Shown here in pieces: positions 35,851-48,309 of a stretch of 64,000 nt of DNA; position 1 is the stretch's first letter; the number at the start of each line of letters is the position of its first letter. Source of the DNA: Hysterium pulicare CBS 123377. Taxonomy: Eukaryota; Ascomycota; Dothideomycetes; Hysteriales; Hysteriaceae. The position numbers and the translations under genes were made by a program. Under the pieces are notes generated by a model. That model did no database searches. It was not told where the DNA came from and was given only the letters and a program-made list of their open reading frames with translations. The stretch covers positions 51,632 through 115,631 of the forward strand of contig AJFK01000616.1 of the NCBI GenBank assembly GCA_000467715.1, read 5' to 3'.

Positions 35851-36401
35851 TCAATGTTGTATAGGAGCTGTGTAGTTTATCGGGCGTCTGTGTAGTTGTC
35901 AGCCGTATCCCTTAGAATCTGTGGACCTTGATCTGCGTTTTAGCTCAAGGATGGTAGGACACGTACTTGAAAAGGAGAATATGAGGCTCTGGTTCATGCA
36001 CTTCGTAATGCTCCCAACCTAGACTCTATTGAATTGTTAGACTTCCTTCTATCCATATTGTCAAATCCTCAATGAGGATCTTCGCGAACCTGTGTGATGC
36101 CGAGCGCCCGCCACTCATCTTCCCACAGCAATTTCAGTGTCCCCCTTGATCCGTCAAAATATTCCTTTGGTATGGCTTTCAGCATCTGTTTGGGAAGCTG
36201 TACATGGCGGTATTCATATTCGGTGTCTGAGTATCTGCAGAGAATACGGTCAGATCTGAGTATGTGCAAAGGTTGGTGAACAACCTACCTTGCGGAGTAG
36301 TGGATCGCGTCAACAAACTCGTCTAGCTTTTCTTTCTCCGCATCTGACAACGGCCGCGGCTTCTTATTGCGGCGTGTGAAGTCAATGTCCAAGGAAGCCA
36401 T
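35851..36401 (-). CDS. cks1: cyclin-dependent kinase regulatory subunit Cks1/Suc1, 117 aa
   Basis: Small adaptor of CDK-cyclin complexes that binds phosphorylated substrates. Four exons: 36401-36289, 36234-36090, 36025-35967 and 35887-35851, all in frame. The family core is complete: [49 protein letters not shown], then [20 protein letters not shown] in exon 3 including the HxPEPH hinge. The last exon gives RPINYTAP and a stop. The start was set at MASLDIDF. An upstream frame from 36734 is probably 5' leader. Confidence 0.95.
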
Positions 36402-37513
36402 ATCCGAACGTGTAGATGAAGCTCGTGTGCTCCTCTCGTGGGGTTGTTGATGGTGGGGCAGTTCCACCTGCAAGGCAGCAGGAATGTGAATTGTAGGGTA
36501 GGAGGCCAGTGAAAGGAGAGTGTTTCGAGAGACGAACAGGATTATTAGCGGGTGGCTCTGAGTGTCTGAGATTGCAGTCAAGAAGTGGTGAACTCCAAGT
36601 AGTCGTGAAGAAACAATTGGTGTTGTTTTGATCTGCAGCCGAGCCCGACGTTCATGGAAATTTACACGGACCAAGTCAGCCACGCGTTGCCCAATGCGTC
36701 GGTATTTACCGACTATTAACTTTACATTCACCACATCTGTTAATACCCAGGTAGGTACTTTGGTCTTTGCTATTCACAGGCTGCTGTTTTGTATCCTGTG
36801 ATGACATTTCATTCACCATTGCAAATCTCTGTAATGTTCGACCGTCTCGCCAGATACACTCAAGTCCTTTCCGCGGTGGTCTACCTATATGCTGATAGTA
36901 TCTATTGGTAATAGAAGGGTTAACTTCAAAATATACCTTGAAATATGCCGGAACACTAGGCACCTCTCGTGGGAGTAGTCGAATGGCCTTGAAAAGAGGA
37001 CCAACCCTGCGTAGTTCCATTAATCGTTACAGTAAGCCGGCCAAAGCTCCTGGGGAAAGCGACAAGCACCATGTCTCCAGGAATGGCCCTCCGAAATCCT
37101 GGTGTTCGCCCTACTCCAATCCTTGCCCCAGCATCTATGCCTCCATCCTGGCTTTCCAAGATCATTTTGGAAGCATCTGAAATGACCAAGTGTCTTGTCC
37201 ATCACCATATGACTCCTCGAACTTGAACTACTAGTAAGCATCAGCACATAGAATGGGGCCAAGTAGTATACCTATTTATTTTTCTCATTGCTACTACTAT
37301 GTTCATTTCTGCAGAGTAGATCTCGCATCGTGGTTATGGTTTTACCAAGATACAAGCCCTAGAAACAAACTATCCGCCAACCAGAAGTGTAATTCTTACT
37401 CCCAAGATCTGCGGAAGGTTTATAACGACGCCGCCAACACCGCTCGCATCAGAAATGACCGACTATGCCGTCCATGCAGTAAACGCTCCATGTCTTAGAT
37501 AAAATCATCCAAC
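36402..37513 (-). other. cks1 upstream region with an unexplained 104-aa ORF
   Basis: The only candidate gene is an uninterrupted frame at 37020-36706 on the minus strand that begins MELRRVGPLFKAIRLLPREV. It looks protein-like, but I do not recognise it. A short GT-AG pair inside (35 nt) is too small to be a convincing intron. The remaining ORFs conflict with each other. Confidence 0.3.
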
Positions 37514-38795
37514 TCAATTGCCTCCTCTTGGAGAAATACTTCTTTTATTAAGGTGCTTCAACTCAAAATCCCAGATGACGTATTTGTTGATCTTAGGATC
37601 ATATGCTCCAATGACATCGACATCCAACCACGCTTGCGTTCCATGTACTTGAATTACCCCCCACACGAGAACCGATCCTCGGGGAGGCTCCACAGGATCC
37701 CGTTTCCAGTTGTGGAATAAAGTAGTTGCAAATACGGCAAATGCAAGAGATTGGGGCGAAGGGGGATTGAACTCGGGAAAGCCGACCTTCTGCTCTTTTG
37801 AATTGGGTCCGGGGGTTGAAGATGTGCTTGCCGATTTTTGAGGGGTCACTGATGGAGAGGATGTTGCTGTTCGTGGAGCTAATCCTGCCGCTGTCGTAGC
37901 CGTGGATTTAGGGGGCGGTCCTTTCCCGGAGTGCTGTTGACCGTTTGGAGGGAGAAGGTTCGGAAGATCTGAAAGGCCGAAATGTTCTTTTAAACGGCGC
38001 CAATGTTGATTGAAGAGGTACGTTGAGCTCGAATAAAGTGAGGTGAAAATGGCAGTAGGGTATATGGCGCGATAGAAGCGGTGGTAGTTTGCTGCAGTTA
38101 CGGGTTTTGTGGTCCAGGTAATAGTGTCGTCCCCAATTTCAATCCCAGCGTGTGCGTATTCGATTGGCCCCAGGGGGAAGTTTAGCTCTAGGAGATAATT
38201 TCCACGGGTGACATCGATTTCGCCTAGAGCCTTTTTAAACCGTGGGTCGTTTGCTATTGCCATACGAACTTTGCCCACGAGTTCAACTGAAGAGTTGTTA
38301 GTACCCTCCTAGGTGGCAAAGGTATTAGAGAATACGCACCTTTTATCTTCTGCATCCGCTTTGGATCCGGCCCTAGCTTCAGAAACTCCTGCCATTCGGG
38401 ATCGCTGCCTTTGTAGTATGCTATTGGTTGTCGTTTCGGGAACCAGAGTGGGATGAAGATCGGTTCGAGTTCTTCCTCCTCTTCACTATCGGCCGCATCT
38501 ACGGTCCCTCCCTCATCATCTTCGAAGGTGGGAAGAATGAAATTCCAATACGTCCAAGCGCCAGTGAAATAGATTAGCAGCGACAGAGCAGTCCTATATA
38601 TAGAGAATCAGTGGATATTTCTAGCAAAGACGTTGGAGCAAGCAAGGCGCACCGTTTTGTGAAACGGCGCTGTCGGATGTGTACATGCTGAACTCTTATG
38701 ACGGAGCTCTCATGACGAGCCGTCTGCCTGGACACTCGTGGAGGTATCCGGCGGGCTAAAGAAAGGCCTGTCCGTAAAGTCCTCGGTGTGAACAT
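37514..38795 (-). CDS. conserved fungal protein, probably mitochondrial membrane, 389 aa
   Basis: Three exons: 38795-38653, 38593-38340, 38286-37514, all in frame. The N-terminus (MFTPRTLRTGLSLARRIPPR) is Arg/Ser-rich, lacks acidic residues and looks like a mitochondrial presequence. A single membrane segment follows at about residues 48-68 (ALSLLIYFTGAWTYWNFIL), then an acidic linker and the block YYKGSDPEWQEFLKLGPDP, which I know from conserved ascomycete proteins of unknown function. A Ser/Thr/Pro-rich disordered insert precedes the C-terminal domain. It is divergent from the Vps3844-domain gene with 291 bp between starts, so the two may share a promoter region. Confidence 0.75.
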
Positions 38796-39086
38796 ATGCG
38801 GAGGTGGCGTATGGAAGGGTGTATTAGAAATTCGAAGACGGGTCGCTGGTCATCAAGTGAGAATGCAGAATCAAACGCCGATTATAAGTGGTATCTCAAC
38901 AAGAAAGAAAATTGCCGGAGCCTGTTATGTCGTAGAATGAATGTCAAGGCGTTCGGTGAAGGGTCGAGATTCATCGAGGGACCGGCGGCAAATTCCGGCC
39001 GCTGGTCGAGGCTTCCTTTTGGCACTGACGTCCGTTATCAACATCAACCCCAGCAATTCACCCATCCACTATCCCACAAAGCCAAC

Positions 39087-40472
39087 ATGAAGCTTTCCTG
39101 GAGCTTCATTTTGTCCTCGATATACTGTTCGGCTTCGATTGCGTCTGCATCGAAGACTGGTCATGTCTTCACATGGGATTCGACAACGAAGACTGAAGGC
39201 AAAGAGCAGACAGCGGCAGTGAGCCCGGAGACAGCACGATTAATACTCGCCAAAAGACTTGGGCTTTCGAAGTACCATTCTTTGAAAGTTGCGGACGCGG
39301 ATGTCATCAGACAGCTGAATCAATATGGAGGAAGGCAACAACAGCTCTTTGGCGGCGATCGGAATAGGAATAATGCCCATGCTCTGATATGGGTCGAAGA
39401 TGTGGAAAGCGTGGAAGGTCAGTTCTATTCTGATGACTGAGGGCTCTTTCAATACTGATCCTTTTTTTTTTAAGAATTATTACGACAAACTCCAGACTTC
39501 GCCGAGTTCACAATATCAAACCCTCCGCCTGCTTCGGATAACGAGCGAATGCTACAGGACTTTATAGATCAAGTAGATTCTCTGCCAAAGGCATCCGATC
39601 CGCTCATGAAGACTTATTCTTCTGGACTTACTATCGAGAAAGTGTTAGAGCCTGTAGCGCAACTGGTGTCGTCCAAGGCACTCGATACCCGCAATGACTA
39701 TCTCACCATTCTACACCTTAACAAGGATGCAGTAAGTTCTCCAGAGACCATTCTTTACTCAAATATTGATCTCCAGCAGGGCTTCGCCATGGATAAGCAG
39801 CATTACAAAGAAATTGTTACGAGTCTATCATCCAGTCTCTCTAGCCTCCTCCACCAGGCAAAACGCGAAGGATTCTCTATCACCCTCGTTCTCATGCCTT
39901 CATCCTCCTCTAACGTCAAGCGCTCCGCAAATCCATATGGCACATACAGTCTCCCATCCCCAGTGGACATCTCCGCCCGCCGTGAGCGACCGGAAGCTGT
40001 CCTTTCCTCTCCCGCATCCCCCGAATCGTCTTCCACGAGTCAAAACATCTCGACCAGCAACCTTGAAAATTCCCCACATATCAACGCAGCACCTGTACTT
40101 GGGATACTTAAGAACTGCTTCGAATCTCTTACCGCGTGCCAAAAACAGACGCAGAATTGCAGTAGTCACGGTTCCTGCTACCTAGCGAGGAAAGGTGGGG
40201 ATGGTGGGGAGGAGGGCAGCATTCGGGATTGCTATAGTTGCCAATGCAGAGCTACTGTTGTCGATGTTGGAGATGGCGGGAAGAAGACGACCAATTGGGG
40301 AGGCCCAGCATGCCAGAAGAAGGATATTGTCGTCCCATTTTGGCTGTTTGTCGGAACCACTGTCATATTGATGTTCCTTGTCGGCAGTGGAATGGGAATG
40401 TTGTACACTATGGGCAGTGAGGAGTTGCCTAGCGTCATTGGAGCTGGTGTTAGTGGACCTTCGAGGAAGTAA
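39087..40472 (+). CDS. Vps3844-domain (DUF3844) ER/vacuolar-sorting membrane protein, 442 aa
   Basis: Two exons: 39087-39417 and 39475-40472, in frame. Residues 1-22 are a signal peptide. The lumenal part starts with the family block AVSPETARLILAKRLGLSKY. Near the C-terminus a Cys-rich EGF-like module (CQKQTQNCSSHGSCYL .. CYSCQC .. GGPACQKKD) precedes a single transmembrane segment (VPFWLFVGTTVILMFLVGS) and a short cytosolic tail. This is the Vps3844 layout known from fungal proteins implicated in vacuolar protein sorting. A GTAAGT string occurs inside exon 2 (about 39731) but reading through keeps a good frame. Confidence 0.85.
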
Positions 40473-40864
40473 GGACCATTACGAAACCTGTATATCTGAT
40501 TTCTTTGGCACTGTGTAGAGTGGGACCTGTGTATTATCTAAATCTGGATATCCTGGGTTCACAGGCGTAGAATGTAGCATTGCTAGTTCAATATCATACC
40601 TTTTCAAGGAAGCTATTTTGAATGAAAAACTCGCTCGAGCTCTTATTTTTATACACGTATAATATATCCTGAAAATGATTGCTGCTTGAGGTGAGCTCCC
40701 AAACCCAAAAGCGTACGTGACCTCGCAGTCGCTCCACTATCATTATCAACGCCCGAACACCGATTATGCAATGAGACGCTCTACTTTCGCTTGCTCCAAC
40801 ATCTGGCAAGCACCAAACAACGTAAACATAGTCACATGGACGAACCATCCTAACTGATAATGCA
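40473..40864. other. intergenic 3' regions
   Basis: Convergent 3' ends of the Vps3844-domain gene and sec66. Nothing else is seen. Confidence 0.4.
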
Positions 40865-41647
40865 TCAATTCTTCCCCTTCTTCTTCTTCCCTTTCCCTGT
40901 CGCCGAAGCAGGTCCTCCAGCCTCAACCAATACCGCATCGTCATCGCTTCCATTCCTATTTTGCCTAACACTAGGACCATTCTCCGTGCTCGCAGGCTTC
41001 TTCTCATCATCTAGCTCCTTCATAAAGGAGGACTGGATATCAGCTTTGCGCTTCTCCCACCATTCTTTCTCGGACGGGGCGGTTGATTGGATTTCGGATA
41101 GTCGCTCGCGGATGTGTGCGTTCTGGGCCATTTCTGAGGCGGACTGGAAGATTGTTGTACCCCAGTTGGGTGCGAATGCGTTGGCCTAGTCCTAACAGTA
41201 AGCAAACGTGATCCCACCAAGGTTCCACAGATGAGTGGGTGGAAAGTGTCCTACCTCATTAACGACATCCCTTAGCTCCTCCTCAATCTCTTTCTCTGCC
41301 CTCTGGAACCGCTGCCACAAATCATCACCCACACTTCCCCTCTGCAGTAACGCCTGCAACGCCTGCTTCGCATTCCTTATCTGCACGATGCGGTGGATAT
41401 CCTCTGTCGCGCGCCTCAAGAGCGCCGCCTTCAACACGCTATCCGGGACTTTCGGCGTGCCGGGTTCAGGGTCCAGATGTAAAAGCGACAGATAGATATT
41501 TCGTTGAACGTGGGGAGGAAACCATGGCGCGAGATTAGCGGCTTTTGCAAGTTTTCTCTTGCGGTATAGAGAGCTGAAGACAGCGAGAGAACCGATGAGA
41601 ATGGTGACGTAGGCGAAGGGAATCGAGAGAGTGACCCAGTCGACCAT
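40865..41647 (-). CDS. sec66: translocation protein Sec66 (Sec71), 237 aa
   Basis: Subunit of the Sec62/Sec63 complex that drives post-translational protein import into the ER. Two exons: 41647-41255 and 41185-40865, in frame. One N-terminal membrane anchor (IPFAYVTILIGSLAVFSSLY) is followed by the conserved WFPPHVQRNIYLSLLH, AALLRRATEDIHRI and LLQRGSVGDDLWQRFQRAEK, then ANAFAPNWGTTIFQSASEMA in exon 2. The C-terminus is Lys-rich. Length and order fit the family. It is divergent from npl4, with 498 bp between starts. Confidence 0.93.
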
Positions 41648-42145
41648 TTTTGGTTGTTGCTCGCTGGCCGGCGAGGGGGTTTGCTAAATCAGAAGGAAGG
41701 AATTTGGGTTGTGAGGGTGTTCAAAAATATTGAAGGGGTTCGGGTATCATGTGTGATTCATAACAGAAAGTAGAAAGGGTTGAAAGAGAAGGACGAAGGA
41801 AAACGGGATAAAGGCCGTTGTGATAATGAATGTCTATTGTTAAAGGCCAGAGTTTCATATCCCGGAAAAAAGGTAACTCCGGCAGGTGCGCGTCTGTTGC
41901 GTATATTCTCTTTACTACGCGCGCGTTTACCTTTACACAACCGAAAAGTGAAGCTCCGGCGGTGAGCGGTGAATCAGATGGCAGAATAAGCTTAGACCAG
42001 CTTTGACGTCTTAGTTAATGAATTCGATGCTCTTCCACAACCTTACGCACACCTGCCTGCCTAGCACTCAGTCAACTCCCTCCTCCTAACCTCCATCTTC
42101 TTGCACACTTTACACCTTACCTCTACTAAATAGAAGGACTTCATC
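41648..42145. promoter_or_regulatory. shared upstream region of sec66 and npl4
   Basis: Divergent 498-bp spacer. The npl4 side has a C/T-rich leader (about 42040-42130). No TATA box of good quality; this fits housekeeping genes. Confidence 0.4.
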
Positions 42146-44201
42146 ATGATTCTCAGATTCGTCAGTAAAGACGGCCAGTTTCGCCTCAATGTCGAACCTC
42201 AAACTACCTTTGTCGATATCATCCCTCATGTAGCTGAGAAACTTCCCAGCAACATTGATATTGCTTCAATAAGTGTTGGCAATAAACCACATGGCGGCGA
42301 CTCAAGAAAGTTGAACACACTAAAAGGCGTCAGTTTCCAGCAGGTCGGCTTAAAGTACGGTAGCTCCCCCATCTAGCTTTATGGCACGGCTAACTCGGGT
42401 AGACATGGTGCACAGCTCTTTCTTGACTACCAGGAACAGTCCGCAGTATCAAACGGTCATTCGCAAGCCCCTCCGAGCTCTATACGCTTAAATGGCCGAG
42501 CTGTGTCACCGTCGGAAGCTCCCCGAGTCCCGCTAGGATCACCTACACAGCTGATAAAGAACCCTTGGGAAGTTGTCAAACAGTCGCCGTTAGATGACAG
42601 ATTAGACAAGCTCGATGGCAAGATACCGAGGAAGCTGGACCAAAAGATGTGCAGACACGGTCCAAAGGGCATGTGTGACTACTGCATGCCGCTGGAACCT
42701 TATGCACAAGAGTACCTTGCCGATAAGAAGATCAAACATCTTTCTTTCCATTCATACCTGAGAAAGATCAACGCCGGGAAGAACAAGCCAGAATCAGGAA
42801 GCTCGTATATGCCACCGCTAAGCGAACCGTATTTCCGAGTGCGGCCGGACTGCCCGTCGGGTCATAAACCGTTTCCCGAGGGCATTTGCACCAAATGCCA
42901 ACCTAGTGCGATATCTCTACAACCCCAAGAATACAGGATGGTGGATCACGTGGAGTTTGCCTCACCCGACCTCATTAATGACCTACTCGACTTTTGGCGT
43001 ACCTCAGGCTCTCAGCGGCTGGGATTCCTGTACGGGAAATATGTAGAGTACGAGGAGGTCCCACTAGGAACGAAAGCCGTTGTTGAAGCCATCTACGAAC
43101 CACCTCAGGTTGGTGAAGTTGACGGTATTTCGCTTGGTGAGTGGGATAATGAGCACGAGATAGACGAGATAGCGAGGTTATGCGGACTGCAGAGGGTCGG
43201 CATCATCTTCACCGATCTTTTGGATGCTGGAGCAGGAGATGGGACTGTTGTCTGCAAGCGACATGCCGACTCCTACTACCTTTCCTCACTCGAAATCGTC
43301 TTTGCTGCAAGATATCAAGCGAGGCATCCACGACCAACGAAATGGTGCGAAACTGGTCGATTCGGATCAAATTTTGTCACCTGCGTCATTAGTGGAGATG
43401 AGGATGGCAGCATTGCCATATCCTCCTATCAAGTTTCAAACACCGCAGTAGAGATGGTCCGAGCGGATATCATTGAGCCATCAGCAGACCCCACAGTTAT
43501 GTTGGTTCAGTCGGAAGATGATAACGAGGCCCTCAACAAGGCCCGATATATTCCTGAGGTCTTCTACAGAAAGGTAAACGAGTATGGTGCCAACGTCCAA
43601 GAAAATGCGAAGCCGGCCTTCCCCGTGGAGTATCTCCTCGTCACTCTTACCCATGGTTTCCCCAACCAGCCAAATCCGCTATTCGTTGGGCCAAATTTCC
43701 CAATTGAGAATCGGGAGATAATAGGCCAGGCGCAAGAGATCACAGCGCTAGCAAAACCTCTCAATGCAAAAGCGAATGGCGTGGCCCTCAACACCACAAG
43801 CGGACTCAAGTCGATATCGAACTTCCATCTTCTTTGCTTCATTCACAGCGTGGGCATTCTAAGCAAGGTATGTCTCCCCTCTAACATGAGCATTCTCAAT
43901 CGAATTCATGACTCATCCTCACTCCCTATCTTAGGACGAAGAATCCCTACTCTGCCGCGTCGCATCCCAACATGACCTCTCAGACGGATATCAGCTGCAA
44001 CACAGCTCCGGGTGGGCAACACTCCTAACCATACTTAAAGAAAGCGGTGAGCGACCCCCCAAACGCCCCTTTCACTCTTCTTCCGGTACTCCTCAGTCTG
44101 TTGCATGGCCTTCTCTGCGGCAGCACCGAGAGCAGTCTTGCGGCTCAGATTCGGAACAGCTTGCTAAGAGGGTTAAGGGGGTTAGCTTAAAGGGAAGGTA
44201 G
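42146..44201 (+). CDS. npl4: Npl4, ubiquitin-binding cofactor of Cdc48/p97, 646 aa
   Basis: With Ufd1 it recruits ubiquitinated substrates to Cdc48 in ER-associated degradation. Three exons: 42146-42354, 42403-43867 and 43935-44201, in frame. An N-terminal ubiquitin-like (UBX-like) domain starts [18 protein letters not shown]. The zinc-finger region shows [13 protein letters not shown] and [16 protein letters not shown], followed by the catalytically inactive MPN domain ([20 protein letters not shown] .. [12 protein letters not shown]). The last exon contains [14 protein letters not shown] and ends [11 protein letters not shown]. Length is as expected for filamentous fungi. Confidence 0.95.
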
Positions 44202-44793
44202 CTAGATCTATCTTCTTTCCTTGAGGGCTACCTTCTAGGTGGTAGGTTCGATTTAAGCACGCCATGTGCTTCCCCCCGAATATGTTTATCCATATATGCC
44301 TAGGACCGTAGGATAGGAGGTTAAGCGATAGAGTCGCATGGCAATGGTGGATATGGGTGGATTGTGATACGGATGAACGGCTTTCAGAAATGGCATGCAT
44401 AGTCTAGCGGGCTTCAACATCATGGGAAGTTCACAGCTGTAGCATTTCTCATCAATGCATACAGTCGAAGTCTTCAAACTAAAGTTAGGCGAAGTGAATG
44501 TGAACGTGAATGACGTGGTTTGATGAACTGCCCCCACGATTTAAAGTGGTGCACGGGCCATCAAGAACGTGAACCCGCGATTTTGCTCAAGCGTCGCGTC
44601 TCGCGTTCTTCAACATCGTCACGCACCATTGCAGCCTCATCTGTTACTCTGCAATCATCTAACTCCTTACGGTCGACGCACCCAGCTCATAACTCGTGTT
44701 TCTTTGTGAGTTATTAGGTATCATGATACTTGAGGCTCATTAAGCTAACAAGATCTATCCAGTCAATCACCTCGAATCCGTTTTGCAACAAAT
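44202..44793. other. 592-bp intergenic region
   Basis: It holds the npl4 3' flank and the rfc2 promoter. No TATA box, repeat or RNA gene is evident. Confidence 0.35.
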
Positions 44794-46171
44794 ATGGCTA
44801 GTTTCTTCGACATCAAAGCTAGACAAACCGCTGCAGCTGCAGCAAGCTCTTCGAAAACTCCAACGACGAAAAAAGAATCCAATCGATTACAGCCATGGGT
44901 CGAAAAATAGTAAGTTCACCATTCTTCACATTCTCTACGAGATGTCGTCCTATTTGCAAGCCATACCATTCTAATGGCGTCTTTCACTGCTCTAATCCTA
45001 TCACAATCAGACGCATCTGAAGCTAATTTATCCCCACAGCCGCCCCAAGACCCTCCAAGAAGTCACAGCCCAAGACAATACAATACAAATTCTCTCTCGA
45101 ACCCTCCAATCCTCCAATCTTCCCCACATGCTCTTCTACGGCCCTCCCGGGACTGGCAAAACCTCTACGATCCTCGCGCTCGCAAAGCAACTCTATGGAC
45201 CTGAACTCATACGCTCGAGAGTACTCGAACTAAATGCATCCGATGAGCGCGGTATCAGTATCGTTCGGGCAAAAGTAAAAGATTTTGCCCGACAGCAGCT
45301 TAGCGGCGCACCGAACGTGAACGTCATGGTTGAGGATAAGGATGGAAATGGGGAGATGAAGCAAGTTCGATACCGAGATAAATACTCGTGTCCACCCTTC
45401 AAAATTATCATTCTGGATGAGGCGGACTCCATGACACAGGATGCGCAGTCCGCGCTCAGGAGAACTATGGAGACGTATTCTAAGATGACGAGATTCTGCC
45501 TTGTCTGCAACTACGTTACGAGGATCATCGATCCACTTGCGAGTAGGTGCTCGAAGTTTAGATTCAAGAGCTTGGATCAAGGAAGTGCGGTCAAGAGAAT
45601 TCAGGATATTGCGTCATGGGAGGGTGTGAAACTCGAGAAGGGGGTCGATCAGGAGCTTGTGAGGGTTGCGGAGGGAGATTTGAGGAAGGCAATCACCTTT
45701 TTGCAGTCTGCGGCGAGACTGGTGGGTGCCCAAGCCGATGCTAACAAAAAGAAAAACGGAAGAATAGTACAAGATGATGAGGATGAGATGGAAATCGACT
45801 CCGACTCGGGTTCTACTGGTACAGCCGTCTCGATAATCTCCGTTCAAGAAATCGCAGGCGTCATTCCAGACGCAACGCTCGACCGTCTCCTAGGTGCTAT
45901 CTTCCCCGCCTCGTCCTCCAACAAAAAACTCCGCTTCGAACTCATCGCGAAGGTGGTCGAAGATATGGTCGCCGATGGCTGGAGTGCTGCGCAAACGGTT
46001 GCACAGCTTTATGAGAGGGTGCTATATGATGAGCGCGTGGGAGATCTGCAGAAGAACAGGATTGTTATGTTCTTCTCGGAGACGGATAAGAGATTAGTGG
46101 ATGGTGGAGATGAGCATTTGGCTGTGCTAGATTTGAGCTTGAGGATTGCGGGGGTCTTGTGTGAGGGATGA
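44794..46171 (+). CDS. rfc2: replication factor C small subunit Rfc2, 415 aa
   Basis: Subunit of the clamp loader that places PCNA on DNA. Two exons: 44794-44909 and 45040-46171, in frame, splitting the conserved WVEKYRPKTL between Tyr and Arg codons. Walker [11 protein letters not shown], Walker [11 protein letters not shown], the sensor-1 region [15 protein letters not shown] and the SRC arginine-finger motif ([10 protein letters not shown]) are all present. The [15 protein letters not shown] block and [14 protein letters not shown] match the Rfc2 class better than the other small subunits. An acidic insert ([13 protein letters not shown]) lies between the AAA+ module and the collar domain. 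Confidence 0.93.
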
Positions 46172-47103
46172 GACAGGTTGAGAATGGTAGCGCATTTGAA
46201 GGCGTTTTATGCTGCGTGGGCATTCTATCCGGCGTCGTATGAAAGGTTGCTTGGGCTGATATGAGGAGCTCCGAACCTGGGTGGTGGTGAATGATAGTTT
46301 CACAGTACGTTTAGGCTGATGCATAATGGCTATACCGGAGAAACACTGCTTAAATGACATTCCCATAGCCTAGAGACTATGAAATGTGAAACGACAGCAC
46401 GGGAAAGGAATTGAGACTTCTCCATTCTGGGACTCCGGAATCAACACATTTCCGCAGGCTTGCTTGATCAGGCAGATAGAGATCTCGAAGCAGTAAGGTG
46501 AGTTTTGGGGTATGCTTCATTTGCTATCGTATAAGGGGAAAACCTATAGTGTCTTCAAGAGTGTTTTATACCAAAACTGGGTCCATCAAGTACTCCATCA
46601 ATATAATGTTTTCAGCAAATCGCACAGCTTCCATATGCGGGAATTTTTGCGATGACGAAACAGCTTCTCTTCTAACTCTTGTCCCTGCAGCCACCTGTCC
46701 ACATGCTATTTTTGACTCCTCGGCCCAATTCCCCCATCTCTTCGTTATATAAGATTTGCATATTACAGTCCAATCCGGGAAGCTACGCCTCTTAGGATTC
46801 CCTGCACGAATATCGGAGGTGGTCCTAAAAAGGTGTTGTATCACCGCGCGTGTCTGTGCGCCTTTATCGATTAGGATATGCCTAGGCATTTCGGATTCTT
46901 AAATACACGTGAAGCCTCGCGAAGAGCTCAACATTCCCCATGGGAGCTCTTAGGTTACGTTAAACCCTGCGGAATAGTGCCGTATTTAAAGAGCACACCC
47001 TCCCGCGGTATAGAGCCTTGTCTCGTGGATTCAAACTTTAGCTAATTTTTACTCACTTTAACATATCGTCTAACTGCCTCACAAGGCTAAGAAACCAGCA
47101 AAG
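46172..47103. other. 932-bp intergenic region
   Basis: Opposing 84-aa and 107-aa frames overlap around 46500-46890 and neither is recognisable. The right end is the promoter of the lipocalin-like gene. No repeats seen. Confidence 0.35.
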
Positions 47104-47833
47104 ATGGCAGCACCACCTGAGAAAACAATCAAAGACCTCACTGGTGAATGGATCTTGGTATGTTTCTTCCCCAGTATCCTCAATTCCTTCCCACGGAACA
47201 AAATCCTCCTAATCCCCCCCATACAACACCCAAACCCCACGTCCAACCATCCCAGCCCTTACTAACCTCTTCCAGAGCAAATCCCTCTCCTCAAACACCG
47301 ACGAAGCCCTCTCCCTCCAAGGCATCGGCTGGCTAACCCGCAAAGCCATCTCCTACGCCACCGTAACGCACAACTTACAGCAATTCACCCAAATCCCCGA
47401 CGACAACGCCGAAGCGGGTCCAACAACCCACATAAACTTCGACCAGATCGCCACGGGCGGCATAAAAGGCACCACCGAAAAGCGCTGTCTAGACTACCAA
47501 TGGCGTCCACACACGGACCACCTCTTCGGCTCGCTCAAAGGGCGGAGTCGATGGATCAAACTCGCCGACGTGCGGGATGGGAGTGGGGACGAGGCGGAGG
47601 ACGAGGAAGATAGGAAGTGGTTGGAGGGTGAATGGTTGCCGGAGTCTGCGGAGGGGGAGCTGGTGGAGAGTTTTGTGAGGCATGATCGGAATGGGTGGAC
47701 GGCGAGACAGGTTTGGGGGTTTCAGGAGATTGAGGGGAAGAGGATGCATGCTAGGAAGGTTGTTGTTAGGAAGGGGAAGGAGGTTGTGCATGTTAAGTTG
47801 GTTCTTGAGTGGAAGGGACCGCATCAGTCCTGA
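47104..47833 (+). CDS. lipocalin-like conserved fungal protein, 203 aa
   Basis: Two exons: 47104-47157 and 47276-47833, in frame. It matches a widespread ascomycete family of about 200 residues with a predicted calycin-like beta-barrel: it opens with TIKDLTGEWILSKSLSSNTD, continues LSLQGIGWLTRKAI, then a TGGIKGTTEKR strand, the block HLFGSLKGRSRWI, and late NGWTARQVWGFQEI and VVRKGKEVVHVKL. No signal peptide, so it is probably cytosolic. A hydrophobic ligand is plausible by fold but unknown. The coding strand switches from C-rich to G-rich near 47560. Confidence 0.75.
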
Positions 47834-48227
47834 GGGGGGAATCTTTGCGGATATTCATGAGCGGATTCAGATTATGAAGGCTTCATGATATCTTGGGCGA
47901 TATGGTGGTTGGATGGTTAGGTCTTGTGGCGATATACCGATTGTTTCCTTTCAGTATTGTAGGTTCTCTACTCACGAATTCCATATCTTCTCCATATGCA
48001 TTGTTGCAGCTGTTAGTTTCTCTCTTAAGCCGGCTGAGAACCAGCAACATCATATTCATTCTGATTCTTCTCCTTAGCTTCAAACCGGAAGATCAACTTC
48101 TTGCTTCGAAATCTGAATGTTGGCGATCAAAGCCTCCCACCTTTTCGTGCGGGAGGGGAATGAAGTCGCATCACATCACGTGCCCTCACCACCCTCAAAT
48201 CCCCCTTTTTCGCACCCTCCATTCACA

Positions 48228-48235
48228 TATAAAAC
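48228..48235 (+). promoter_or_regulatory. TATA core promoter of a block-2 unit
   Basis: TATAAAAC with CACGTG about 50 nt upstream (48178) and a pyrimidine-rich leader downstream; the first ATG after it opens the 109-aa ORF at 48310. Confidence 0.5.
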
Positions 48236-48309
48236 ACTCTCCTCCTTTCTTCTTCCTCTCTTCGATCCACCATACAGAGACTCAGTTGCTTAGAAACCAA
48301 AACTCGAGC

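Noticed and set aside
44240-44260. GGTTCGATTT string resembling a tRNA B box
   Set aside because: No A box or acceptor stem pairs with it; no cloverleaf can be drawn.
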